Shown here: piece by piece, positions 1 through 6,964 of the stretch
Position numbering within the stretch: the first letter of the stretch is position 1
Layout of the letters: every line of letters begins with the position of its first letter
Source of the DNA: a bacterium
GTDB taxonomy: Bacteria; UBA10199; 2-02-FULL-44-16; JAAZCA01
DNA: 11,296 bases
Assembly: GCA_041648665.1 (NCBI GenBank)
Contig: JBAZOP010000094.1
Span: 1-11,296, forward strand
Direction of reading: 5' to 3'
Notes under the pieces: model-generated
What the model was told of the DNA's origin: nothing
Seen by the model: only the letters and a program-made list of their open reading frames with translations
The model's database searches: none
Translations under genes and position numbers: made by a program

Positions 1-1
1 G

Positions 2-499
2 GAGAATCACGAGCCCGCGCTCTTCGATTCCGTAATGACGATGATGGGCAAGCTCCCCGGCTGGGAGGAGTTCGCAAACGTCCTGTACGCGGGCCGCGCA
101 TATCGCGACGCAGTCGGCCCCTTTGAACAGGTCCTTGTTGCTGCGCAAAACAAGGCGGATACGACCGAACTTTGCACCAAGACCAAGGGCTTGGTGGACG
201 CGGCCCTGTTCGCGATCGAGGCATGCGATGAGAACCTTCTCAACGATGACCAGAAGGAAGTCAGGTTTGTGATAAACGGCGCGTTGCTCGAGATGCTGGC
301 TGGACTCGACGATATTTGCAAGCCGCCGGTATGCGGCGACGGGATAATCAATGGCGACGAGAAGTGCGATCCAAAGGCCAAACCGACGGGCTGCGACGAG
401 AACAAGCGCTGCAACAGCAACTGCGATTGCGTGTCCAACAAAAGAAAGCCGGTGGGTCCGGTGGACGACGGCGGTGACGGTTTGATAATTATTTCGTGA
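2..499 (+). CDS. Cys-rich exported protein with CGDG-type disulfide repeat (5'-truncated)
   Basis: The reading frame is open from the first bases of the window to the TGA at 497-499, so only the last 165 residues are visible and the true start lies upstream; the Met at position 35 is not a convincing start because coding continues before it. The first roughly 100 visible residues look helical and hold two cysteines. The tail carries CGDGIINGDEKCD followed by four more cysteines in a short span. This matches the CGDG...G.ECD pattern of the Myxococcus-type disulfide repeat (DUF4215-like), known mainly from secreted and surface proteins of deltaproteobacteria and relatives. The protein ends in a Gly/Asp-rich stretch and LIIIS. 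It lies 46 bases upstream of the next gene on the same strand and is probably co-transcribed with it. I infer an exported, disulfide-bonded envelope protein; the specific function is unknown. No membrane segment or anchor is visible in this part. Confidence 0.8.
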   Translation, partial: ENHEPALFDSVMTMMGKLPGWEEFANVLYAGRAYRDAVGPFEQVLVAAQNKADTTELCTKTKGLVDAALFAIEACDENLLNDDQKEVRFVINGALLEMLAGLDDICKPPVCGDGIINGDEKCDPKAKPTGCDENKRCNSNCDCVSNKRKPVGPVDDGGDGLIIIS

Positions 500-534
500 C
501 TATGGTTGTTGATGGGGGGCGCAACAGCAAGCTT

Positions 535-540
535 GGAGGA
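535..540 (+). promoter_or_regulatory. Ribosome binding site of the 1011-aa gene
   Basis: GGAGGA lies five bases before the ATG at 546. It is a strong Shine-Dalgarno match and fixes this start even though the encoded N-terminus has no signal peptide. The frame is closed upstream by a TGA at 510-512, with no other ATG, GTG or TTG between. Confidence 0.75.
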
Positions 541-545
541 AAGAT

Positions 546-3500
546 ATGATAAGCGCGGGCCAAAAAAAGGTTGATTGGAACAAGCTGCCTATTGAAGAGC
601 TTTTCCCTAGATACATATGCGGTGAGCCTTATGGGCAAGGCAAAGAGGGAGACACCTGTCAACAGAAACAAGCGGAGCAGGTGAAGAAGGTCAGGGAGAA
701 TCCCAGCCCAATGACCGAGAGTGAAGTTCCGCGCTATGACATTGCCCTGCGAAATATTATGATAGGCGCTCAGGAGAAATGCCTCAAGACCATGGGTCTT
801 ACGGATTACAAAAACTTGAAAGGCCCCAAGAACGTCGACAAAAGGGCTACCTTGGGCAAATGTCTTGCGGATACGGCGAATTCAGACGCAATGGTACAAC
901 TTAGGGGTATGGAAGGATCGGTTTCCTCCCTTGTTGGTAAGGCAGGTGAAATTGCCCGCGGCGATATGCCCCTGCACCCGCTCGACATCGACCTCCCCAA
1001 GGTGGTCAAGGACTTCATAGAGAAGCTCCCCACGGATAAGGGGCTCCCGGAAGACGTGGGTGCGCAGGTGAAGTTTGCACAGGAAGTCGATCGCCTCTTC
1101 CGCGATGCCATGGCGAAGGTGACGCCCTCTGACGACAGGATATTGGGCGTGGACAAGATCGGCGACCAGGTGATCAACGACCCTGAGCACGGCATGGAGG
1201 CCAAACTCCAGCAGTACAAGCTCGCAGACGACGCCATGAAGCCCACGCTCCTCGAGAAGCTGGGCTTTATCGTGGCCTACGGAAAGAGCATGGGCCCTGA
1301 ATTCAAGGTCTCGTTACGCGAGCTTCCGACCAGCCTCTTCGATGCTGTGAAGCCCATTGAGGCGAAGCCGCTAATCTCCCAGGAGCTCCTCCGCCTGCTG
1401 GGCGAGGGGATCCCGTACTTTGATGCCAATAAGGGCAGCGCCGATCAGCTTGAGTCCCTTGCTACTAAAATCAGAGAAGCGATGAAGGGCAAGGACTTCA
1501 AAGACATACCCAGTTATCATGTGACCGGCGTAACCGTTAAGGACGGCAAGGCCACCGGAGTCACTATCGAGCGGGGCAAAGCCGAGGCTCCGGCGCTTCT
1601 GGTCCTGCTCATGGGCGCGCAGAATGACCCGGCGAGGCGTCTTGCCGTGCACCACATCTGGCAGCAGACGTTGGCGAAGGCCCCTGACATGAATCCCCTG
1701 CAGATGCAGGAAGCCGCTGTCAACATCGCCATGCAGCTGAGGCAGATGAACAGCCCGGAGATCGCGCTGCAGGTTGTGGACAGCGTGGACAAGAAGAGCG
1801 GCACTGTGACCATGCACCAGGACCATGAAGAGCTGATAGGCCTGTCGCCCAAGTTGCTCAGGCGCAACGGCGTCAAGAGCGACGATATAGCTGTTGCCCT
1901 GGTAGAGCACCAGAAAGAGAACATGGACGCCTGGAGGGCGAAGAACCCCGGCGCTACTGTTGATAAGGAGAGAGAGATAGCGAAGAAATACAGCGCATAC
2001 GCGGACAAGATGCTCTCAGAGGGCATCAATTTCGACAAGATGACTAAGGACCAGATCAAGAATCTGGCTGTTACCAATGCCACCAACTACTTCAACTACA
2101 TAGCCACGGGCGAGTTCGACAAGAACGGCGACCCGATAATGGTCCCGAGGAGCGGCGGAGGCGACGGTTTTGGCGGCGGCGGAAATGCTACGATGGCGGT
2201 GATCTCGACCGGCGTGAACCCGGTGACCGGCGCGGAAGAGCCAAAGGCATACTTCCAGCTAGGCAGCGCCGGGTTGTACGGAGGCGGCATCTTCGGCACA
2301 GGAGTGCCTGAGGACGATGGAGCTTACGTCAGTCTGGGCGTGAACTTCAAATTCAAGTATCAGAAACCAGGCTCCAAGTGGGGCGTTGGCGGCGAGTTTG
2401 GCGGTAAAGGGGTTACAAACCCACGTTGGTATGTGCTTGATGGAGGCCCCATTGGCATGGATGATGGGTACCACGGGGTTGCGCTTGATCCCTACGACGG
2501 CGCGAACGGCAGCGACTTCAATCTATCGCTTTCGAGGCTTAATGTCGCTCCCTTCTACGCATTCACCGATTCGGCCAAACTAGCCTTAAGGTTTGGCATC
2601 ATTAGCCATTCTCCGTATGATGCGTCCGCATTAGGCTTCAACTCCTTCGACCTGCCGAACAGCGGTCAGCCGATTTCGCCCGGCGTCACATCCTCGGGTA
2701 TTGGATTTGCCCCTGAGCTGACGCTGGGATCCTATGATGTGAAAGCGTACAATCACGATCCGTACAGCGAGGATCACAAGGCCGTGCAGATTATGTTCAG
2801 CCCGTACGTGAGCGGCGATCCCTTCTCTTTTGGGACCAGCGGCGTCACCGCCTTCCAGGGCGTCAGCTACGGCGCCTCTCTCCTGTGCACCATCGACATA
2901 GGCGGGCTCGTTGCTGCCAAATCGACCGATTGGGTCTTTACGTTCGACGGCAACGTGGGCGGATCGAGGGACGGCAAATTCAAATTCAAAGACGATGAGA
3001 TAAAGCTCGGCACACTCGCATGGCACCTGGGCGGCTCGCTCTACGCCTCACTCCACGAGCACTTTAACGTGGGAGTTGGCGGTAGCTATGGCCAGAAGGC
3101 CATGCAGGGCTGGGAAGGGCCCATGAGAATCGGCAGGCTTGGTCTTACGCTGAGCGCCCCGTTCAGGGGCCTGGGTGAGAAGAAGAACATGGCCGTGACG
3201 GTCAACGCAGCCGTTTCAGGATCATGGGCGTCCAGGGGCAAACAGATAGGTGATAGCTCGGTCGAGGGTGACCAGGGCGATGCAGCATCGGTCGATCCGG
3301 AGGACTGTGAGCCAGATCTGCCCTGCAACGAGGGCCCGGTCAACGACTACACCGAGAGCGACAATCCCTCCAACCGCTTGGTCGCCGACCTCATGAGAAT
3401 AGGGCCCGGACAGACGACGGCATTTGTGCTGAACCCCGTCTGGAGCATCGACACCAGCAAAAATACAGTGCTCGACTTAGAAGCAGCGATCGGCGTGTTC

Positions 3501-3581
3501 AGACACGAAGCTCCGCAGGATAAGGATCAGAACGGGTTGGGCTTCTTCATTGGCGGAGGCGCTACGCTCCACTTGAGATAA
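546..3581 (+). CDS. Unrecognised 1011-aa protein: helical N-half, barrel-like C-half
   Basis: I do not recognise this family. Residues 1 to about 530 are charged and mostly helix-like, with four cysteines near the start (C25, C38, C79, C106). A Gly-rich linker follows at about 536-547 (GGGDGFGGGG). Residues from about 550 to the end are beta-rich: alternating hydrophobic/polar segments with many Gly and aromatic residues, for example around YVSLGVNFKFKY and LGGSLYASLHEHFNVGVGG, ending in FFIGGGATLHLR. That resembles an outer-membrane beta-barrel. One strongly acidic segment near residues 905-940 holds a close cysteine pair (C921, C927), as a surface loop might. The oddity is the N-terminus: MISAGQKKVDWNKLP is polar with no Sec signal, although the cysteines and barrel-like half suggest an envelope protein. 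The gene has a good ribosome binding site, follows a Cys-rich exported protein and precedes a lipoprotein by about 38 bases, so it is probably in their operon. Alternatives are a non-barrel soluble beta domain, or a mis-sequenced 5' end. The coding call is firm; the function is not. Confidence 0.9.
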   Translation: MISAGQKKVDWNKLPIEELFPRYICGEPYGQGKEGDTCQQKQAEQVKKVRENPSPMTESEVPRYDIALRNIMIGAQEKCLKTMGLTDYKNLKGPKNVDKRATLGKCLADTANSDAMVQLRGMEGSVSSLVGKAGEIARGDMPLHPLDIDLPKVVKDFIEKLPTDKGLPEDVGAQVKFAQEVDRLFRDAMAKVTPSDDRILGVDKIGDQVINDPEHGMEAKLQQYKLADDAMKPTLLEKLGFIVAYGKSMGPEFKVSLRELPTSLFDAVKPIEAKPLISQELLRLLGEGIPYFDANKGSADQLESLATKIREAMKGKDFKDIPSYHVTGVTVKDGKATGVTIERGKAEAPALLVLLMGAQNDPARRLAVHHIWQQTLAKAPDMNPLQMQEAAVNIAMQLRQMNSPEIALQVVDSVDKKSGTVTMHQDHEELIGLSPKLLRRNGVKSDDIAVALVEHQKENMDAWRAKNPGATVDKEREIAKKYSAYADKMLSEGINFDKMTKDQIKNLAVTNATNYFNYIATGEFDKNGDPIMVPRSGGGDGFGGGGNATMAVISTGVNPVTGAEEPKAYFQLGSAGLYGGGIFGTGVPEDDGAYVSLGVNFKFKYQKPGSKWGVGGEFGGKGVTNPRWYVLDGGPIGMDDGYHGVALDPYDGANGSDFNLSLSRLNVAPFYAFTDSAKLALRFGIISHSPYDASALGFNSFDLPNSGQPISPGVTSSGIGFAPELTLGSYDVKAYNHDPYSEDHKAVQIMFSPYVSGDPFSFGTSGVTAFQGVSYGASLLCTIDIGGLVAAKSTDWVFTFDGNVGGSRDGKFKFKDDEIKLGTLAWHLGGSLYASLHEHFNVGVGGSYGQKAMQGWEGPMRIGRLGLTLSAPFRGLGEKKNMAVTVNAAVSGSWASRGKQIGDSSVEGDQGDAASVDPEDCEPDLPCNEGPVNDYTESDNPSNRLVADLMRIGPGQTTAFVLNPVWSIDTSKNTVLDLEAAIGVFRHEAPQDKDQNGLGFFIGGGATLHLR

Positions 3582-3586
3582 GGTTT

Positions 3587-3596
3587 GTCAATTGAC
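3587..3596. repeat. 10-bp perfect palindrome in intergenic gap
   Basis: GTCAATTGAC reads the same on both strands and sits in the short gap between the 1011-aa gene and the lipoprotein gene. It could be a small operator half-pair, but a 10-base palindrome in a short AT-richer gap may be chance. No second copy was noticed near the other gene starts. Confidence 0.25.
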
Positions 3597-3619
3597 CCTT
3601 TAACACGAGGATGAGGGAT

Positions 3620-6442
3620 ATGAAGAATATAAAGAGACATGCATGGGCGCTCATCGCGACAGTGGCAACAGCAGCTCTGCTCGCAGGCTGTTCCGACGGC
3701 GAGCTCAAGAGCGGCGCAAATCTCGATATCACGCCCCCTGCTCCGATCGTCATTTCATTCTACGCTGAGCCCAGCGAGATCGCTGCGGGCCAGTCCACGA
3801 CCATATCGTGGGAGGTCGCTGGCGCCGACAAAGTCGAGATCACTGCCGTTGCATCCGACGGCACGCCGGTTTCGTTCGGCGTATCGACCGACCAACTCTC
3901 AGGTTCCCAGGCGGTAAACGGTCTTGCATCCACGACCGACTTCGTGCTCACGGCCACCAAGAGCACCGATAGCCTCGAATCAGAGACCGAGACCACCGAT
4001 ACCGATGAAGCGTCCGCGATACACGTGCTCGGCGGACAGATCCAGTACGGCCCGGAGGTCGAGGAAGAGACGGAAGAGACGCCGGAGACGTCTGAAGTAG
4101 CGGTCTCATCCGTCACGCAGACCATAACCGTGACAGTGCTGCCGGCGAACGCGCTGGCTGCAACGATAACGGCCGACAAGTCAAGCGTTCCTGCCGGAGA
4201 GTCCACGATAATCCGCTGGACGGTGACGCCTTCTGAGAACCTCACCGCGGTCGGCGTGGTCGCTGACAGCGGCGAAGCGATAGTCGCGACAGACAGCTGC
4301 AGCGGCGACATGGCCAGCATACTTGCGCAGCCTGCGCTGGAGCAATTCCCCGCGGTAGGATGCGCGGTGGTCACGCCGTCAGTGGCTACGACCTACACGA
4401 TCAACGCGCAGGACAGCGTCGGCAACGTCGCCACCGCTTCCGTATTGGTAGGGCTAACGTCAGGCCAGATCACCGCGGACATCAAGGCTGCGGAGAGCGA
4501 TTCCGCTACGCCGAAGGATGCCCTCGAAGTGACCACGTGGCAGAGCCCGGTCGTCGTCTCCTGGTCGGTGACGCCTGCCGCGGCAAAGGTTTCGATCGTG
4601 GCGACCGGCTCCGTTGAGGCCGCCTCCACCGCCGCCCCGTGCGAATTGCCGGTCGATGCGTCCGACAAGACGACGGGCAGCACCAAGTGCAAACTCGCCG
4701 GCGAGACCACCTTCGCCATCACCGCGACCGTGGGCACGGACAGCGCCACGGACAGCGTGAACGTGGTGCTCAAGCAGTCCGGCAACGCCGGGCTAGTCAT
4801 AGCCAACAAGTGGGCCATCGAGGGCGAGACTGTCACAGTCGACATCGACCTTAACGCTAACGCCAAGGCGAATCCGGAGATAATCGAGAACATAAGGATC
4901 GAAGGCGTAGCGGTAGCAGCAGGCATGATCGATTCGCTCAAGACAGGCGTGCCGATCAAGGTGCCTATGGTTGCGACCAAGGACATGGGCAACGACATCG
5001 ATGTCGAGCTGGTGTACGGAGGCGGCCAGATTCAGGGCTACAAACCGGTCAAAATCGCGTACCTCGCCACCCTCAATGACGACGACGATGTGAAGGAAAT
5101 CACCAAGGTCGTGGTCCACAAGGAGGGCAACGACATCAACCGCTACGCCGGCGTCATGCTAGACGGATTCAACGGCGGCAAGGCCAGGATCTACGACAAC
5201 GACGGCAAGCAGGACTTCGACTTCTACACGTCCATCATCGAGGCCTTCAATATGCAGGACCTCTGGCAGGAAGCCTTCTTCAAGGACGTAGTGAAGACAT
5301 ATCCTACAGTCGTCGCTGTGCGCACGAACGAGGATGTCTTTGCCGGAGTCACAGGCGCGGTCATGCGTGCCAAGGAGCGCGACGAGAACAACAAGCTGGT
5401 CTGGGAGAACATCATGATCTCCAGGCGCAGGGGCAAGGGCAACATCCCTGCAAACCATCCGACCTGCGGGCGCGACAACGAGACCGGCGTACAGAAGATC
5501 CAGGAGGGCCGCCAGAAGGACTTCAACGGCGACTTCGTATCCCTCAACCAGATCTGCGACATAGTAGTCAGGGACAACAGGGTGATCGTCGCCATGGACT
5601 GGGGAGTCTCAGTCGAGAAGAACATCGACAACGATAATCTGGTGTGGGTAGGCGATCCGTACGACGACTGGGGCCCGGAGCAGATAGCGGAGCACAAGCT
5701 CCTCACCTTCGGCCACGTGGTCAATGACCTCCTGATCGCCGGCGACAAGATATACGCGGCCACTGATGACAACGTCTACGTGAGTTCGGACAACGTGGGC
5801 GAGTACGAGGAAGCGTTCGGCATCCGCTGGGAGAACACCAACCTCAACCCGCCCAGCAGCGGCGGCGAGAACGACACGGAGAGCGCGGCTGACGAGCGCA
5901 ACCAGAACTCGGTATGGGCGTTGGCCTACGACGCGCGCAACGAGATAGTGTATGCCGGATACAACGGCGGCATAAAGTACAGGTACCTCAGCGCCCCGAT
6001 CGTCGACTGCGAGAGCGCGGAGCAATTCTCAGAGTGCGATGGATGGTCGCAGCTGGCCGGCCTCACCGAGCCGGTGATATCGCTCGCGATCGACCCGAGC
6101 TCGCCCTCCAACACGGTTACGATCTTCGCCGGCACGCCCAGCGGCCTGTATGTGACGAGGGACCGCGGGGTTACGTGGTCAAAGGTCACTGTGGAGGGCG
6201 GGGAGCAGGCGGTCACTGCAATCGACATCGCTACAGTCGATGCGGGCAACAACGTCCAGTACGAGATCTACGTCGGCACAGGCTCCGGACAGAGGTTGGT
6301 CGGCGAGAAGATACTCGTTACAAAGCAGGCGTCCACCGGCGGTAATGGCTTCAGGCCCATTGATGGCAACGTCGTTGGCGGCGGATCAGGCGATACTCCT
6401 GCTGATATTTCCAAGGTCAATGCCACTCTAGTGTTGAACTGA
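3620..6442 (+). CDS. Outer-membrane-type lipoprotein, three Ig-like domains + propeller-like half
   Basis: The N-terminus MKNIKRHAWALIATVATAA followed by LLAGC is a clear lipoprotein signal; the lipidated Cys is residue 24 and is followed by Ser, which does not retain it at the inner membrane. I prefer the ATG at 3620 because ACGAGG lies nine bases before it; the in-frame ATG at 3611 touches that motif and would add three residues. Three Ig-like domains of the G(Q/E)STTISW / TTYTINA type follow at about 40-175, 176-280 and 282-390. The first is split by an acidic insert (about 115-170, e.g. EVEEETEETPETSEV) placed just before its last strand. After an acidic linker (NDDDDVKE), residues from about 555 to the end show repeated short beta blades such as KIYAATDDNVYVSSD and LYVTRDRGVTWSK; the latter is an Asp-box (BNR-like) motif, so a beta-propeller is likely. 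No sialidase active site is recognised. I infer a surface lipoprotein for binding or scaffolding. It is the last gene before a strong terminator. Confidence 0.9.
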   Translation: MKNIKRHAWALIATVATAALLAGCSDGELKSGANLDITPPAPIVISFYAEPSEIAAGQSTTISWEVAGADKVEITAVASDGTPVSFGVSTDQLSGSQAVNGLASTTDFVLTATKSTDSLESETETTDTDEASAIHVLGGQIQYGPEVEEETEETPETSEVAVSSVTQTITVTVLPANALAATITADKSSVPAGESTIIRWTVTPSENLTAVGVVADSGEAIVATDSCSGDMASILAQPALEQFPAVGCAVVTPSVATTYTINAQDSVGNVATASVLVGLTSGQITADIKAAESDSATPKDALEVTTWQSPVVVSWSVTPAAAKVSIVATGSVEAASTAAPCELPVDASDKTTGSTKCKLAGETTFAITATVGTDSATDSVNVVLKQSGNAGLVIANKWAIEGETVTVDIDLNANAKANPEIIENIRIEGVAVAAGMIDSLKTGVPIKVPMVATKDMGNDIDVELVYGGGQIQGYKPVKIAYLATLNDDDDVKEITKVVVHKEGNDINRYAGVMLDGFNGGKARIYDNDGKQDFDFYTSIIEAFNMQDLWQEAFFKDVVKTYPTVVAVRTNEDVFAGVTGAVMRAKERDENNKLVWENIMISRRRGKGNIPANHPTCGRDNETGVQKIQEGRQKDFNGDFVSLNQICDIVVRDNRVIVAMDWGVSVEKNIDNDNLVWVGDPYDDWGPEQIAEHKLLTFGHVVNDLLIAGDKIYAATDDNVYVSSDNVGEYEEAFGIRWENTNLNPPSSGGENDTESAADERNQNSVWALAYDARNEIVYAGYNGGIKYRYLSAPIVDCESAEQFSECDGWSQLAGLTEPVISLAIDPSSPSNTVTIFAGTPSGLYVTRDRGVTWSKVTVEGGEQAVTAIDIATVDAGNNVQYEIYVGTGSGQRLVGEKILVTKQASTGGNGFRPIDGNVVGGGSGDTPADISKVNATLVLN

Positions 6443-6460
6443 AGGCCCAAAGGGGGCTTT
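6442..6460 (+). other. Short stem-loop at the lipoprotein stop codon
   Basis: AAGGCCC (6442-6448) pairs with GGGCTTT (6454-6460) with one G-T wobble, around a five-base loop. It overlaps the last base of the stop codon and is followed by nine A residues, not T, so it is not a rightward terminator by itself. It may protect the 3' end of the messenger or act with the larger hairpin downstream. Confidence 0.4.
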
Positions 6461-6474
6461 AAAAAAAAATGAGA

Positions 6475-6510
6475 CGCCCGGCTCTTGGAGGAGAGCCGGG
6501 CGTTTTGTTT
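6475..6510 (+). terminator. Strong intrinsic terminator after the lipoprotein gene
   Basis: A perfect 11-bp GC-rich stem, CGCCCGGCTCT (6475-6485) with AGAGCCGGGCG (6492-6502), encloses a six-base loop and is followed by TTTTGTTTCTTTT. This is a textbook rho-independent terminator ending the left operon. On the opposite strand a run of nine T follows after six bases (complement of the A run at 6461-6469), so weak leftward termination is possible too. Confidence 0.92.
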
Positions 6511-6553
6511 CTTTTCTGTAGATTTTTGGCCCTGCCTCGGATACTCCATTCCC

Positions 6554-6964
6554 ATGAAAAATAAATCAAATATTCTCATTGTTGTCGCGGTTCTCCTGTG
6601 CTCGCTGGCTGTGGCGCTCAATGCCGCAGGCTCGGCGAGTCATCCCGGCAAGTCGGAGGACTTCAAGGGCTCCCCTGTCTACGACAAGCTCGACCTCAGG
6701 TTCAAGCAGGCCTGGGAAGAGAGCATTGCAAAGGGAGGCGACCCGGACAAGTCGCTCGAGTGCATGATGAAACTTGCGGCCAAACCCACGGATGATGAGC
6801 GCGCCTTGCTCTCCGCCGCGGGCTTCAAGAGCCGAACCGTGGTGGGCACGATCGTCACAGGGAACCTTGCGGCGAAGTCGGTGCCTGAAGTGGCAGCCTT
6901 GCCCTTTGTCCAGGCCATGGAGCTCGCTGTGCCGATGTCCATAAAGAAAAGGGGGACGAGATGA
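6554..6964 (+). CDS. Secreted free-standing subtilase-propeptide-like (I9-like) protein
   Basis: The start at 6554 gives MKNKSN followed by a hydrophobic core and a likely cleavage after ALNA or GSA, a typical Sec signal; a farther upstream in-frame ATG (6485) lies inside the terminator hairpin and is rejected. The mature protein is about 105-110 residues. Residues 66-130 follow the subtilase propeptide pattern: a first strand (LECMMKL), a helix with an AAGF turn, GTIVTGNL, a helix with PEVAALPFV, then the final strand ending MEL. Residues 98-123 align without gaps to residues 86-111 of the next gene's propeptide with 8 of 26 identical by my count, and both start with a K-x-D-L motif (residues 45-48 here, 26-29 there). 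There is no protease domain. The stop overlaps the subtilase ATG (ATGA), so translation is coupled. Free-standing I9 proteins elsewhere (Pleurotus POIA1, yeast Pbi2) inhibit subtilases or help them fold; either role here is inference. There is no clear ribosome binding site. Confidence 0.82.
   Translation: MKNKSNILIVVAVLLCSLAVALNAAGSASHPGKSEDFKGSPVYDKLDLRFKQAWEESIAKGGDPDKSLECMMKLAAKPTDDERALLSAAGFKSRTVVGTIVTGNLAAKSVPEVAALPFVQAMELAVPMSIKKRGTR
6949..6956 (+). promoter_or_regulatory. Ribosome binding site of the subtilase, inside the upstream gene
   Basis: AAGGGGGA lies four bases before the ATG at 6961, within the last codons of the propeptide-like gene. With the ATGA overlap it allows translation to restart, tying subtilase output to that of its small partner. 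Confidence 0.6.

Noticed and set aside
502..549. 15-codon leader peptide overlapping the start of the 1011-aa gene
   Set aside because: It has no ribosome binding site and no regulatory hallmarks; such a short frame is expected by chance.
497..568. Fusion of the Cys-rich protein and the 1011-aa protein by frameshift
   Set aside because: A TGA at 497-499 closes the first frame, a TGA at 510-512 closes the second upstream, and the second gene has a strong ribosome binding site, so two genes are more likely.
1371..2086. Two overlapping antisense frames opposite the 1011-aa gene
   Set aside because: They overlap each other in different frames and lie inside a long, well-started + strand gene, with no domain or ribosome binding site.
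5300..6442. Sialidase function for the lipoprotein
   Set aside because: Only an Asp-box-like motif and propeller-like repeats are seen; no catalytic Arg triad or Tyr/Glu nucleophile pattern could be identified.
6516..6545. Sigma-70 promoter for the protease operon (TGTAGA ... GATACT)
   Set aside because: The -35 matches only 3 of 6 consensus bases and the -10 only 4 of 6, too weak to annotate; kept only as a leaderless-start possibility in the findings.
6485..6553. Upstream start for the propeptide-like protein
   Set aside because: It would begin inside the terminator hairpin and put 23 extra residues before a clean signal peptide.
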